Both the position numbers and the translations under genes were made by a program. Under the pieces are notes generated by a model. It had not been told where the DNA came from. It did no database searches and saw only the letters and a list, made by a program, of their open reading frames with translations. This document shows positions 12,879 through 24,428 of a stretch of 64,000 bases of DNA, in pieces; positions within the stretch are counted from its first letter, which is position 1, and the number at the start of each line of letters is the position of its first letter. This stretch comes from Fusarium oxysporum f. sp. lycopersici 4287 (lineage: Eukaryota > Ascomycota > Sordariomycetes > Hypocreales > Nectriaceae): positions 1,860,001 through 1,924,000 of the forward strand of contig NC_030995.1 of assembly GCF_000149955.1 (NCBI RefSeq). The letters are read 5' to 3'.

Positions 12879-13784
12879 ATGAGCGCAAATCCTAGCAACG
12901 TTATCCGCAGGTACGACTTCATCGCGCTCCCAAGCTCCGCTACCCATCAGGCCCAAAACGATACTCCTCCCTGCCACACCCATCATGACATACTCAAGAT
13001 ATTTGATGATCAATCGGATCACTAACGACGTACCGTAGGAAGTTGGTCATTATCGGTGACGGTGCCTGCGGCAAGACCAGTTTGCTGAGCGTATTTACGC
13101 TAGGTTACTTTCCTACAGTGAGTCCTCCAAATCTACATATCGTCATCAAACCTTGCTAACCTGTTTGCAGCATTATGTGAGCCTCGACCGTAACCCCTTG
13201 CGACGACGATTATTGACTTCGTATTATATAGATCCCCACAGTCTTTGAGAACTATGTGACAGATTGTAGAGTAGACGGCAAGTCCGTCCAGCTTGCTCTA
13301 TGGGATACCGCTGGCCAAGAAGACTACGAACGATTACGACCGCTCGCCTACTCAAAAGCCCATGTCATCTTGATAGGATTTTCCGTCGACACACCAGATT
13401 CCCTTGACAACGTTAAGCACAAGGTACGGCCCCTTCGGCATGCAATATGCGCTTAGTGATGAACCCTGGAAAGCTGACGTGTTTCTCTTGCAGTGGATTG
13501 AGGAAGCCACCCGCCTGTGCACCGGTGTTCCCATTATTCTCGTTGGTCTTAAGAAAGATCTTCGAGAGGATCCCGTCGCGATCGAAGAAATGCGCAAGAA
13601 GTCAATGCGTTTTGTGTCTGAACATGATGGAGAGGCAATCGCCCGGGAAATTGGCGCAAAGCGATATCTTGAATGCTCCAGCTTGAGCGGCGAAGGCGTC
13701 GACGACGTATTTGAGGCTGCCACTCGTGCTGCTCTGCTGACCTTTGAGAAGGGCGAGGGCGGCGGTTGCTGCGTTGTGCTGTAA
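12879..13784 (+). CDS. rho2: Rho-family small GTPase Rho2
   Basis: Five exons: 12879–12910, 13039–13117, 13171–13176, 13232–13423 and 13494–13784, giving 199 residues. The protein starts [19 protein letters not shown]. It carries the P-loop GDGACGKTS, the effector region [14 protein letters not shown], the switch II motif [15 protein letters not shown], a base-recognition motif GLKKDL (where Ras proteins have NKxD), and CSSLSG. It ends GGCCVVL, a CaaX box (CVVL) predicting geranylgeranylation and membrane attachment. The NVIRRK start and the body match fungal Rho2 rather than Rho1 (MAELRRK) or Rho3. Rho2 acts at the plasma membrane in cell wall integrity signalling and polarity. Exon 3 is only 6 nt (His-Tyr) but is needed for the conserved FPTHYIPT effector loop; the flanking introns are 53 and 55 nt with clean GT–AG ends. 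Confidence 0.95.
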
Positions 13785-14881
13785 AACCGTCAGCCATGCG
13801 CCTCCGAACGAACCACCATCCACGCCACTTGGATGTGCTCACACACAATACCAGGGACAACATGCAGCTGTTCCTAGGTTTCATCTTTAAGCGATCGATC
13901 ACCACTTCGCCTCGGCCGCACTATCAACATATGTTCAGACATCTGGAGACGAGTGTAGATTTTTGGATCATCAGGGAATCAATTTAGGATATAGAGGATT
14001 TATTGCTCGGCGCCCCAGGAGGACAACTTCCTTTCTTATATTCTACACTCGCTCACTCTCAAAACTCATCATCACGGAATTGAAGCTAAAGGCAGCATCA
14101 CATTCCGGCGTTTCGGCCGACCCGATCCTATTTACTATCTATCTATTCCACGGCCGATCTTCTCTCGAATGCCGACATCCTCACTATCACGTTTCCTTTC
14201 TGGCGTTGTTATTCAGCAGATAATCAATATGCAAAGACTCGCTCATTGAGTCTTCTCAGACACAACAAAGTGACTACCATCCAGCCATGTGCACCCTCAA
14301 TTTCCTTACGATCCGGAACTGCATTTTGGATCTGTTTCGAATACTGGTCATTTCATCTGACCTGACACTCTTAATATCTGAGCGGAATTGCAGAAACAGC
14401 TTTTATATACCTGGCATCCTGAGGAGAGACAAAAATCGGAGAGGAGCAAGGGTGCATGGGCAGAAAGAAGGACACTTGCATGATTTGGTTCGAGCGGGTT
14501 AAGATACGCATATTCACTCTCTGTATTAATAATTGGAATAGCGGCATAGAACTGGCTTTGTCGAGCGTTGGGAAGATGAGAGTGAATCAATGACATGGAT
14601 TAAGATGACGGGAGATTGGTGCTGTCATTTACGGACCTGATACTTAATGAGAGTGATGATCTTTGCATTTAATGTGGTTCATGCATAACTAGCTACCTTT
14701 CACGACGTCTTTGAAAGGATTGAGTGGCCTTAAGTAGTATCTTGCCTCCCCTTGAATGGGCTTAATAAGAATCGTAAACATTGGCTTTCTAATCACTATC
14801 ATCTGACAGCTGCCTTATCATACATACAGTACACTTTCTATTCTAAACATTTTTTTTCGGGTTGGGACAGTAAATAATACT
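13785..14881. other. Intergenic region
   Basis: This holds the 3' flanks of RHO2 and the convergent mL40 gene. No gene, RNA or repeat is supported in these 1.1 kb. Confidence 0.5.
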
Positions 14882-15433
14882 TCAATCGTTGTTCCTCTTC
14901 CACTCATGGTTCCATGCGTTCTTAGCTGGGTGATCTGTTTGATAACGCGCATACTCGATGGGAATTGCGTCAAGACCCCAGACACCCTTCTTTTCCATAG
15001 CAACACGGTACAGGTAGCCCTCAGCTCTGTTTCCCGGGCCAACTGTTTTGCGCAGCTCTTCACAAGCATTGTACATGCCGCTGAAGATGCGAGAGCGTTC
15101 CTGCTCAGTTGCTAGATGCTGCTGTCGACGGAAGAGTTGCCAAGCGCGGTGGATGGTCCAGTGGCGGAGGTATCGAAGACGGGCCATTCGTAGAGGAGGG
15201 GGAGCGGGAGAGAACATATTTTGGCGGAGCGTGCGGATGCGGTAGAAGTTTTCGGACTTCGGAGCTGCGTGCTTTCTGCGAGGAGGGACCTTGCCGGCAT
15301 TGGGGCTCTTCGGCGCGGCCTTGGGAGGTGTGCGGGCAAGCATATTCGCTGTGGTAGAGAAAAGACGGGTCGTTTGCGTCGTAGAAGCAGGCTGGCGGGT
15401 AAAGAGCCCGCGGAGAGAGAATATTGAAGACAT
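14882..15433 (-). CDS. mrpl28: Mitochondrial large-subunit ribosomal protein mL40 (Mrpl28 family)
   Basis: Single-exon minus-strand gene of 183 residues. The first 40 residues are rich in Arg, Ser and Thr without acidic residues (MSSIFSLRGLFTRQPAST), a typical mitochondrial presequence. A basic Pro/Lys linker follows, then the conserved core FYRIRTLRQNMFSPAPPPL and RMARLRYLRHWTIHRAWQLF, which is characteristic of the fungal mL40/Mrpl28 family. The C-terminal part contains GLDAIPIEYARYQTDHPA and ends KRNND. It is expected to be a structural protein of the mitochondrial 54S subunit. Length and architecture are normal for the family and no disruption is seen. Confidence 0.9.
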   Translation of the reverse strand: MSSIFSLRGLFTRQPASTTQTTRLFSTTANMLARTPPKAAPKSPNAGKVPPRRKHAAPKSENFYRIRTLRQNMFSPAPPPLRMARLRYLRHWTIHRAWQLFRRQQHLATEQERSRIFSGMYNACEELRKTVGPGNRAEGYLYRVAMEKKGVWGLDAIPIEYARYQTDHPAKNAWNHEWKRNND

Positions 15434-15584
15434 CGTAAGGTTTGGCGGTGCGAAGCAGGCGGGGAGGTCTCAAGTTGTTGACCAAGACATAAATATTCAG
15501 GACAATCGTATTGCAACAATGATGTAATCCAACTCAAGTTCGAAACGAATTGGCGTTAATTATCGTTCGGCGGTTCGATTCGTC

Positions 15585-17120
15585 TTAATTCTGTGTAGGG
15601 AAAGGCGCATTGAATGGTTGGGCCGAGACTTGTTCGCTTTGTTCGGCTTCTTCGTGGGCCTGACGCAGTCTTTCCTGAATCAATTGATCGTATGGTTGGA
15701 GTGCAGCTCGGCAGTCTCTCAACCGGGGCAAGTTATGCTCGACACTTGGGTTGAGACAGTCGTATTTGAAGGTTTGATTATTGTAGAGGCTCCAGATGTC
15801 CTGCAAGAGGAAATTGTTAGCTTAATTCGGTTCGGGTAAATATTTGACCGCGCCCAGCCCAAACCCAAGTCCAACTTCAACTCAGACTTCTAAGGTTTGT
15901 TTTAAGACGATGATTCCTCGAAGTTCCTTAAATCATTGCCTGAGGACAGTCCTGGAAGGTTGGAGACTTACCAATTGCCCCTGATTTTCGTAAATAAAGA
16001 GCTCTCCACGATTCCCACTACAGAACTGCCCCCACGCCATTGATCCCAGCGTGGTGTTCCAGTGGTCTGCAAGATCTTGCAGTGATATACCGGTGGCAGC
16101 TGTGAGAAGGTTCTCTAGTTCCTGCGAATGAACACGTTCGTAGATTCCAGGCACATCTTTGAGTTGAAGCAAAAGCCACGCAAGCTCTTGGGTCACTACA
16201 TGTCTCAAAATGCTGTCTTTAGTGTCTTGGCCCGGAAACACGAAATTGCTTCCTTGGGAACAAGATATCCAATCCTCCAGGATGGGCTTGAACATATCAG
16301 GACCTATCATCCCTCTTGTGCGTAGGATGTCCTGTCTCGGGTATCTGGCTCTGTGACTTCTGCCGACGAACAACTGAATCGTGCTGATGAACAATTCCGA
16401 GGCTGGCTTCCAGAGGGATTCGAGTCGTAGCTTGTGCTCATAGGAGCTTCGAGGGACTTGGCCTTCGAATTTGAAGTTCATGTGGCCCGGGGTGTTGTTC
16501 ACTCCTTCAGTGAACGGTAAGGAGTTCGAGTATCGGAAAATAAAGGTTCCAGGGGAGTATCCGAGAAACCACCTACCACGACACATGAACGGAAACTGAA
16601 TGACTCGGAAGTGTTCAAGGCGATTCCCTATCATGGCTGTTACTTGCCTCGCTATCTGCACCAGTTGATTGTTAATGGGCGTGCTTAGAAAGGCCCTAGG
16701 ATCAACAAGTCGGTTTTCCGTATGGGCTCGCAGTGTATACATGAGCTTTGGCCAGGTTGTGTTATCTATCTCGTTGAAGTTTTCCATAAGAGTGTTGCGA
16801 ACCTCTTCCGTCAAGCTGGCGACTGGTATCTCATTTGCGGTAAGTAGATCGTGGCATGCCTGGTAAAACGTTTGATCGACCACACTCTGATCGACCCTTG
16901 CTTTGAGATGATTCTCGATGGACCTATATCGTTGCTCTTCGGACTCTGCTTGCATGGTCCAGACGAAGAAATTGTGGGCACGAAAAAACACCATGCTGGT
17001 ACACGGGGTCCTGAGGCCCTCGCAATGAATACAAGCGTACGGATTCTGACTGCGTTGGGGACGACCACTTCCCCCGGGGCGGCCACGGCCGGCATTTCGA
17101 GATCCTCGAGGTCCAACCAT
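15585..17120 (-). CDS. Unrecognised protein with RG-rich N-terminus and Cys cluster
   Basis: Two exons on the minus strand: 17120–15972 and 15800–15585, joined in phase 0 across a 171-nt intron (GTAAGT … TTGCAG), giving 454 residues. The N-terminus is Gly/Arg-rich (MVGPRGSRNAGRGRPGGSGR), like RNA-binding RGG tails, and is followed by a short Cys motif, CIHCEGLRTPC. The rest is a globular, mostly helical-looking region without a recognised domain. The second exon adds a C-terminal segment ending FPTQN. The ATG at 17120 is the first in frame and gives a sensible start. No family was recognised; RNA binding is only a suggestion from the N-terminal composition. Confidence 0.75.
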
Positions 17121-18573
17121 CTAGAGACGATGTTAAAGAAACAACAATAGAAGCTTTTGGTATACATACAGTTTTGACCTGTAAGAATATACGGTTGGAA
17201 TACTCGAACAGATAGGTCTGATGGAAGCGGACGGAAATGGAAAGATTCAGATGACAAAGGAGAAATCCAAAGACTATGGCGATGCGTGGGGAAAATCAAA
17301 ACATTGAGGAAGCCGGAACAGGGTGCTTTTATTATGATATTTGTATAAAGAATCAATTTTGACTTTTGTGCTCCCCGAGAGATTTTACAAACTTCTGAGT
17401 ATTAAACTTACCTTAGGTAACCACCCTCAGGGAGGCAAGAAGACTTCTGACTTCTAGCCCAAATGACAAAAAGACCCAAATTCATTTAGTATAAATTTGC
17501 ACCAGTTAATATAGACTTGGTAGGCGTTAAGACTACCTAATCCTTTTGGCACCTTTATTCACTGTCAGAAGTTATCTTACTCCCTGACGGCCACCATTGC
17601 TAAACCAAATGGATGATAAAATAAGAAACAGTATTGATTCGCTCTTCAACACCATCAGAGTCGAAAGGTAGAAGAAGTCACGTTTTGAAGAATCACCGAG
17701 ACCGGAGCTCACCCGAGAAACAGCAGTCGCTGAATGGAACATGGTCCTGAACCAAAGCCTAGATCCTCCATAAGAGACCTCTTGAATACCAAAAGAATCC
17801 TTCGACCCCTTCGACAATGGACTCCTACTTGGCGGATTTAGAAGTAACGAAGAAAACCCCAGATATGTGGTAGAACTAGACGCTGAAAGGTTTCCAGTGG
17901 TGTAGATTAAGAGAGCGGAAGGACACCATTGACTAGAATCTTGTCGCACAACTTTACTATAGTAGGTAGTTTTGTGATGCTCTAATGACCCAAAATACGA
18001 ATATTTGCAAAACCGAAAAACTCGAGGTAGGGGTGAAATAAAATAATAGGAAAAATGTACATTTAGCTCTTGTGTGGTGGCAGTATTGATGGACGGCGCT
18101 GACTACGAGAAAAGGGGCACCGATGACCCCCGATATCGTGAACCTGAGGCTGAAGCGATACAATAAGAAAGCGTAACGGATACAGGTCTTACGCTAGTTA
18201 AATTAGATATTGGAGAGACAAAAGGATTTCGTTTTCAAAAGTAGTTTCATGGGTGTTAAGCCATCGTGAATCAATCAAGTTCTGATATCTTGCCCACAGA
18301 TTCACTGCCTCTGCCACCCGTCTTCACCTAACTTTCACACGGACTGACAGTCTCGACGTGTTCATGGATTTCATCCAAGTGTAAATCTGATAATTCTTCT
18401 GCACGCTTCTATTGTTTCCCTTTCGCCGCAAACAAACTTTACCTTAGGCACCAACAAACTCATCACACACCTCCCTTCACACGTAGACAAAAGTGTCTTC
18501 CAAGGTATTCGGCAGACATCATCCGTTCTCGGATACAAGCAGTCACTTATCGCAAAAGAACTAGGTAAACAAA
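17121..18573. other. Intergenic region
   Basis: A 1.45-kb A/T-richer stretch between two divergent genes, presumably containing both promoters. An open frame of 125 codons at 17572–17949 (minus) has no recognisable features and was not accepted. Confidence 0.5.
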
Positions 18574-19416
18574 ATGGACAGTCCTTACGCATCCAGCACT
18601 GACCTGTCTTCGGACTCCGCGCCTGATAATGCCCCTCAGGCTAATGATTATTGGACTCGACGCCGAGCCCAGGAACGTTTAGGGGAGCCTGGTGCTTCTG
18701 AAAATGGGCCCAGCCTGGAACCTGAGGACCGAGAGGATGTCCCTCTTGATTATGACAACTCTGACCAGGGAGAGCGTGAGGAAGGGTACGACATGCTCGA
18801 CGGGCCGCTCGTTCGAGGGGCGATGCACCGAGATCGTTCCATGAACGAGCTCGCCCCTGAGGAGCTCTCTGATGAGGAACTCTCCAGGGAGGAACTTCAG
18901 TTTGATGACGATGGAGTGGTTGGGTACTTTAGCGCTGCCATGTTCAACGAGACTGAAGAGGAGCACCGCCTGAGGTAAGATTTTGTAATTGCTTTTGGTT
19001 CTTATTTCTCGGAGACGCCCTCTATTAAGAAACCACAAAGCTAACTCACAGATAGCACCTCTAGCCTTGTCCAGAGCCCTTCTGGCACAGATATCCCGCA
19101 GGGAGTTCTTGCTGCAACTGCACAGATTGCGCAGAACAACCTCGCTAGGTCATACAACAACCTTACCGGCGGGCTTACGTATACTGCCCAGCGTGCCCAC
19201 GATGCCATGGCGACCACCGCCCAAGCTGGGGGCCACCTAGCTGAAGGGGCCTGGCGTGCTGGCAATGGTGTAGCGATTTGGGCTCAGGAGCGGTGGCCGA
19301 ACATGCCTCGTGTTATCAACCGCAGAGTGTTAGGCTCTCTGGCTGAGCTTGTGATGGAGGGTGTTCAAGCTTTGCCACCTTCGGACTCAATCATTCGCCC
19401 ACAAGGACGGCGATGA
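18574..19416 (+). CDS. Unrecognised acidic protein
   Basis: Two exons, 18574–18974 and 19056–19416, joined across an 81-nt intron (CTGAG|GTAAGA … GCTAACTCACAGATAG|C), giving 253 residues. The acceptor at TAG 19053–19055 is chosen because the closer CAG would introduce an immediate stop. The N-terminal half is very acidic (ELSDEELSREELQFDDDG). The C-terminal half is Ala/Gly-rich with many small residues (GGLTYTAQRAHDAMATTAQ, GGHLAEGAWRAGNGVAIWAQ) and ends RPQGRR. No known domain was recognised. The coding call rests on clean splice sites and continued open frame, so it is good but not certain. Confidence 0.7.
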
Positions 19417-19819
19417 ATTAGGGAGACCAAGGTAGGCTATGGCTTCTCTGTCGCTGTGAGTGGCGGGTTGGGTGCAGATACTGGCTCTCGAAGCCGATGG
19501 GTGTGGGGATTACGGGAGAAAAGTCTTTTGCTGTCCTTTGTGTTTGCTTTAACGGATGATACCACTGTATTACGAAAAGGAGAGCAATCAGCATGGCTTT
19601 TGGATAATTGAGCATGGAATTTGCTGGCGACAAGATAACGAGGATCTGTTGTCAAAGAAAGGAACATAGAATAGGAAGCATTCGGGACCATGCATCAAGA
19701 ACTGGCATATATAGAACAAAGTTGCTTTATTATGCAAAAAGACCACCATCGTATCGTCAACAAACTAAATTAACTCCAAGTCGCATGCCATAAACCTTTA
19801 CCCATTTTGAACCAAATCA

Positions 19820-22109
19820 TTAGTGCTCGTGTGTCACGTTGTTGAGATCCCTGAATTCGCCGCGTAGGCTCTCGATTCCTTCCGCCTTGACCTCGTCGAC
19901 AAGTTTGGCCACCTCAGGGGCAATGACGTTCTCATCAAAGCCGAAGTATTTGTAGGCGTCCTTACCAGGTAGTGATTTGCCGAAAGTGGTCATTGAGTAG
20001 CCAGCATCGGCGTATCGCTCCCAGCCGTTGACGGCGTAGGCCTCAATCACAACTCGAGGGGCGTTGGAGCGGTATTGAAGAACTTGGCGTTTGTACTCGA
20101 GGGGTTGGGAGTTGAAGAGACGCTGGCAAGGGAACGAGACCACGCGTGCCTTGATGCTGAACTTCTCCTTGAGGACCTGGCGGGTCTTGACGGCGAAGAC
20201 CATTTCGGCACCGACGCCGATGAGAGTAACGTCGGCATCCTTCTCCTCGATGAAGACATAAGCGCCCTTCTGAACACCTTCGCGGCTGGAGTACTCAGGG
20301 TACTGCTCGAGGTTCTGACGGGAGAGGGAGATGATAGATGGGGTGTCCTTGGCCTCGAGGGCGGTAATGAAGGCACCGGCCGTCTCTTCGGTATCGCAAG
20401 GTCGGATGTAAAGGAGGTTGGGCATGGAGCGGTACAGAGCAGGGAGAGCAATTGGTTGGTGGGTTGGGCCGTCTTCGCCAGTACCGATCGAGTCGTGAGT
20501 GGCAATGTGGATGGCTTGGAGGTTCTGAAGAGCGCCCATGCGGACACCGGGAGCGGCGTAGATGTAGAACATGAAGAAGCTGGAGGTGACAGGGAGGATC
20601 GTGCCCTTACCATAAGCGGCGAGACCGTTGGAGATGGAAGCCATCGCATGTTCGCGGATACCCCAATGAATGTACCGACCAGAGTAGTTGCCATTGATGC
20701 CGCAGGTGGTCTTGAGGTCGGGCTGTTACTGTGTTAGTGACAGGCTACCGGTTGTGTCAAAGGGGAACTTACATGCTGGAAGTCAACCTTGTCCTTCCAG
20801 ATCATGTTGACAGAGGGTGACAGATCAGCTGTACCGACCATGAAGTTCTTGAGTTTCGCAGCCAGAGGGTTACAGATGATACCGGCAGACTTTCGGGAAG
20901 GTGTAGGAGCAGTAGGGAATGACTCCTTGGCAGGAATGATGCTTCGCCAGTCATCAGTAAAGCGGCCCTCGACACGCTTCATGAACTCCTCATGAAGATC
21001 AGGGTACTCCTTGCTGTAGGCATCAACAAGACTCTTCCAATCCTCGACGAGGCGGTCACCACGAGTCTTGCGGTCGCGGAAGAAGCTGTAAACCTCATCA
21101 GAGACGACGTAATGCTTCTCAGGGTCCATGCCGAAACGCTCCTTGACGGCCTTGACACCATCGGGGCTGAAAGCGGCACCGTGGGCTTTCGCATCACCTG
21201 CAACCTTGCTACCGACTCCAATGATAGTGTGAATGTTGATGAAAGTGGGCTTGTCGATGCTGGCCTTGGCTTTGAGGAGGGCCTTGACGATACCCTCGAC
21301 ATCGAAACAGCCGTCCTCGACCTCGATAACCTCCCAACCACAGGCGCGCATCTTGGCGTTGACGTCCTCGGTGTTGCAGAGGTCGACACTACCGTCGCAG
21401 GTAATCTGGTTGTTGTCATACATGACAACGAGGTTGTTGAGCTTCCAATGGCCAGCCAGTTGAATAGCCTCAAGGGCGACACCCTCCTGTAGGCAAGCAT
21501 CGCCGATCATGCAGTACGTCATATTGTTGACGAGCTCGTATTTGGGCTTGTTGTAAGTTGCCGCAAGGTTCTTGGTCGCCATGGCGAGGCCGACAGCATT
21601 GGCAATACCTTGGCCAAGAGGACCGGTCGTCACTTCGATACCCTCATGCTCAATCTCAGGATGACCGGGCGCCAATGAGTCGTAGTTGGATGAGTGGTAG
21701 GACTTGAGGTGCTCGAAGGTCATGGCTTTGTAACCCGTGAGATGAAGGAACGTGTACTGGAAGAGGCATGTGTGGCCGTTGGAGAGGACGAAGCGATCGC
21801 GGTTGAAGTAGTCAGGGTCGTTGGGAGAGTACTGCATCACATACTTCCAGAGAGCGAGGCCAATGGCTGCCATACCCATGGCACCTCTATAAGTCAGTCA
21901 GTAAATGCCATTCTCTTGTCCTTCGATGCTGGTGAAGCTTACCCAGGGTGGCCACCCTTGAACTGCTCGCAAAGATCAGCGATCAAGCAGCGAAACTGTC
22001 GCAGGGCAAGATCAATTGTCTCTGCATCATCGTTCTTGATCAACTTGATGACGTTGGAAAGAGCTACAGGTTCTTCCTGTGTCTCTGGGGTGATTGCGCT
22101 GGGTGCCAT
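19820..22109 (-). CDS. Dihydroxyacetone synthase-like transketolase
   Basis: Three exons on the minus strand: 22109–21943, 21886–20773 and 20722–19820, giving 727 residues. The ThDP-dependent transketolase fold is clear: GGHPGGAMGM, NRDRFVLSNGH, TTGPLGQGIANAVGLA, the ThDP-binding stretch IGDACLQEG … YDNNQI (about 184–215), REHAM and THDSIGTGEDGPTHQP. The GDA (not GDG) in the cofactor motif, FNRDRFVLSNGHTCLFQY and KSYHSSNYDS agree with dihydroxyacetone synthase (formaldehyde transketolase) of methylotrophic yeasts rather than with housekeeping transketolase. The reaction known for that family is xylulose-5-phosphate plus formaldehyde to dihydroxyacetone plus glyceraldehyde-3-phosphate. The C-terminus NNVTHEH lacks a peroxisomal PTS1 signal, so it is likely cytosolic. 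It is divergently transcribed from the SDR gene and near a dihydroxyacetone kinase. A different acceptor aldehyde is possible. Confidence 0.88.
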
Positions 22110-23088
22110 CTCGGACTGGATCTGTGACTCTGTGATGCTCTTACAAGACGAGTAGGTGATGAGTGCAGCTGAGAAACATCGACAGTGCCTCTTGAGTTAT
22201 AGATATTTCGAAAAAGCATCTTTTGCGCGTGATCTTTCTCATAACGACGATGATGTTCGTTGTGCCCATAGCGGACCGGGTTACCCCAACAGGGCAGGGG
22301 AAAGCGCCGTGGGGATATGTGCGTTTGCCATTTGACGTGGGGTTCTTGATGAATTTGACATTATTTGGGTTGAGTGAGGATTGAGTTCTGGATCAGGAAG
22401 TTGGAGGCACCAGATCACGGCTTTGCCTGTTGAGGTTAGAGTTGAGATTGCGCTTAGAACTGCCATGGACTTGATGCTTGGGGTACACACCATGATAGTG
22501 TGGAGAAGGGTTGCAATTACCTGGGTGACGGAAATACTGCTGAGTTTAGTGCATTGGCTGTAATAAATGTTGTACAACTCTGGGTATCTGCATTCGCGAC
22601 AGAGACTGCTAGGTGAAAGAAATAACGGGACTTGCTTGTAGAACTGAAAGCCAACAAAAACAAAAGGGCAGTTCAGGGGCTAAGACGTGGTGGAGACACC
22701 CTGGTATTTGTGTCTTGACAAACAGCCGACCAGACCTTTTTGTCCCCCCTCTTTCAGCCTGGAAATACTGTATCTTAGCGAAAACCACGACTGTCGTATT
22801 GATATGTGACAACTTCCGGCTACAATTACCTCGTCGAATCAACCAGGAATAAGTCTTCAAAACCCAATTCGAGACACATCATTCTTCGCATCGACCTTCC
22901 ATTTGGACGCCACGACGGTAATGCTTGGCTCAACATGTCTTCGGCGCCTCCAGAAATGGATATCCGTCGATGGTATATCCTGACGAGCTTGCGTCTCCAA
23001 AACTCCTCTATCCCGGCAGCTTCGATCCTTTTCTTCAATTACCATTCTTTTACGACCTCGTTGATACCCATACAACTTCACCATCACA
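22110..23088. promoter_or_regulatory. Shared divergent promoter region of the transketolase and SDR genes
   Basis: A 979-bp stretch separates two start codons facing away from each other, so both promoters must lie here. No gene was found in it. The arrangement would allow joint control by one bound regulator, such as the Zn2Cys6 protein encoded at 31531. Specific sites could not be assigned from sequence alone. Confidence 0.5.
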
Positions 23089-24021
23089 ATGGCTCCCGCT
23101 ATCGTTTCCGACATTGAGCTCCCGGCCCATGTGCCCGAGACCAGAGAAACACCCGCCTCAAAAGCATCAACGTCCAAGCTCTTCTCTCTGGAGAACAAGA
23201 CTGTCGCTATCACAGGCGGAGCTCGCGGTCTGGGTATCACACTTGCCATTGCTGTCGTCGAAGCCGGCGGTAGCGTAGCTTGCCTCGATATTCTCGAGGA
23301 GCCATCACCAGCTGAGTGGGCACAGCTCAACAAGATCGCCACAGCCAACAAGGCTTCTGTCTCATACCGAAAATGCGACGTCACAGAAGAGCAGTCCGTC
23401 GAGACAGCGATGAAGGAGATCGCTGCTGAGGCTGACCAGTCTGGAGCGCCTTTCTGGGGAACAATTGCTTGTGCCGGCATCCAGCAACAAATTGCTGCGC
23501 TGGACTACCCAGCTGCCGACTTTGACCGTATCCTACGAGTCAATGTAACCGGTGTTTTTAACACTTGCAAGTATGCTGCACGCGTTCTGCGAGAGAAGAA
23601 CAGCCCTGGAAGCATCGTCATTATTGGAAGCATGTCAGGCAATATTGCTAACCGAGTAAGTCCTCAAAACATCACCAAGCATACCCAAAAAGCTAACAAG
23701 AAACAGGGCCTCTCTTGCACAGCTTACAACTCCAGCAAGGCTGCTGTTCAGCAAATGTGTCGATCGGTCGCTCAAGAATGGGGTCAGTACGGTATTAGAG
23801 TCAACACGTTGTCTCCCGGATACATTAGAACTGCCATGACGGATCAGTTGCTTCAAGAGAACCCTGAGGTTGAGAAAACATGGATGGCGGGTGCGTTGTT
23901 GGGTCGCCTTGGTGCCCCTGAAGACTTCAAGGCCCCAGCTGTATTCCTGCTGTCTGAGGGTGCTTCCTTCGTTCATGGAACGGATTTGAGGGTCGATGGA
24001 GGACATTGCGCATCTGCATGA
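23089..24021 (+). CDS. Short-chain dehydrogenase/reductase of the polyol/ketose type
   Basis: Two exons, 23089–23655 and 23707–24021, giving 293 residues. The 51-nt intron (GTAAGT … GCTAACAAGAAACAG) is a multiple of three without a stop, so an unspliced frame also stays open; removing it restores the standard GSMSGNIANRGLSCTAYNSS. The Rossmann motif is TGGARGLG (42–49). The catalytic Ser (181 or 183) and YNSSK (Tyr196, Lys200) are present, as are RVNTLSPGYIRT and the C-terminal VDGGHCASA. The IIGSMSG and RVNTLSPGYI segments resemble fungal D-arabinitol 2-dehydrogenase, L-xylulose reductase and sorbose reductase-type SDRs. It probably interconverts a polyol and a ketose with NAD(P)(H); the exact substrate is not readable from sequence. 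Confidence 0.88.
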   Translation: MAPAIVSDIELPAHVPETRETPASKASTSKLFSLENKTVAITGGARGLGITLAIAVVEAGGSVACLDILEEPSPAEWAQLNKIATANKASVSYRKCDVTEEQSVETAMKEIAAEADQSGAPFWGTIACAGIQQQIAALDYPAADFDRILRVNVTGVFNTCKYAARVLREKNSPGSIVIIGSMSGNIANRVSPQNITKHTQKANKKQGLSCTAYNSSKAAVQQMCRSVAQEWGQYGIRVNTLSPGYIRTAMTDQLLQENPEVEKTWMAGALLGRLGAPEDFKAPAVFLLSEGASFVHGTDLRVDGGHCASA

Positions 24022-24428
24022 TTGATTAGAGCGTTCGTTAATATGAGAAACTTTACGATTTGATTGTGGGATGCCCCAGAAACGTCAAACTGTCCGAGGG
24101 ATCTACTGATTGACCGCCCATTCCAGTACATTCAGAACGGAGACCGTTGCTAACGAGCGCCCGAAAGCCATCTTTGTACCCAATTAAGGCCGCATGAAAC
24201 GAGATAAAGTTATTTACCTCATTGAGCTATTCAAACGCCAGCTGACCTTAGTGTATGGCGTCCACACTGCCACCACCAAAATCATGGCGCTAATTCAGCC
24301 TCTGGTGTGAGTCGCGGAAGCCTTGCAAGGTTGTTTCAGTAATTTGGCTGCCTCAGCTGAACCCATATAAAACGAGACAACTACCCATATCTTTGTGCCA
24401 TTCAATCAATAACATCACATCAATCGCA

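Noticed and set aside
17572..17949. 125-codon open frame on the minus strand
   Set aside because: Ser-rich, with no recognisable motif and no neighbouring exons; A/T-rich intergenic DNA.
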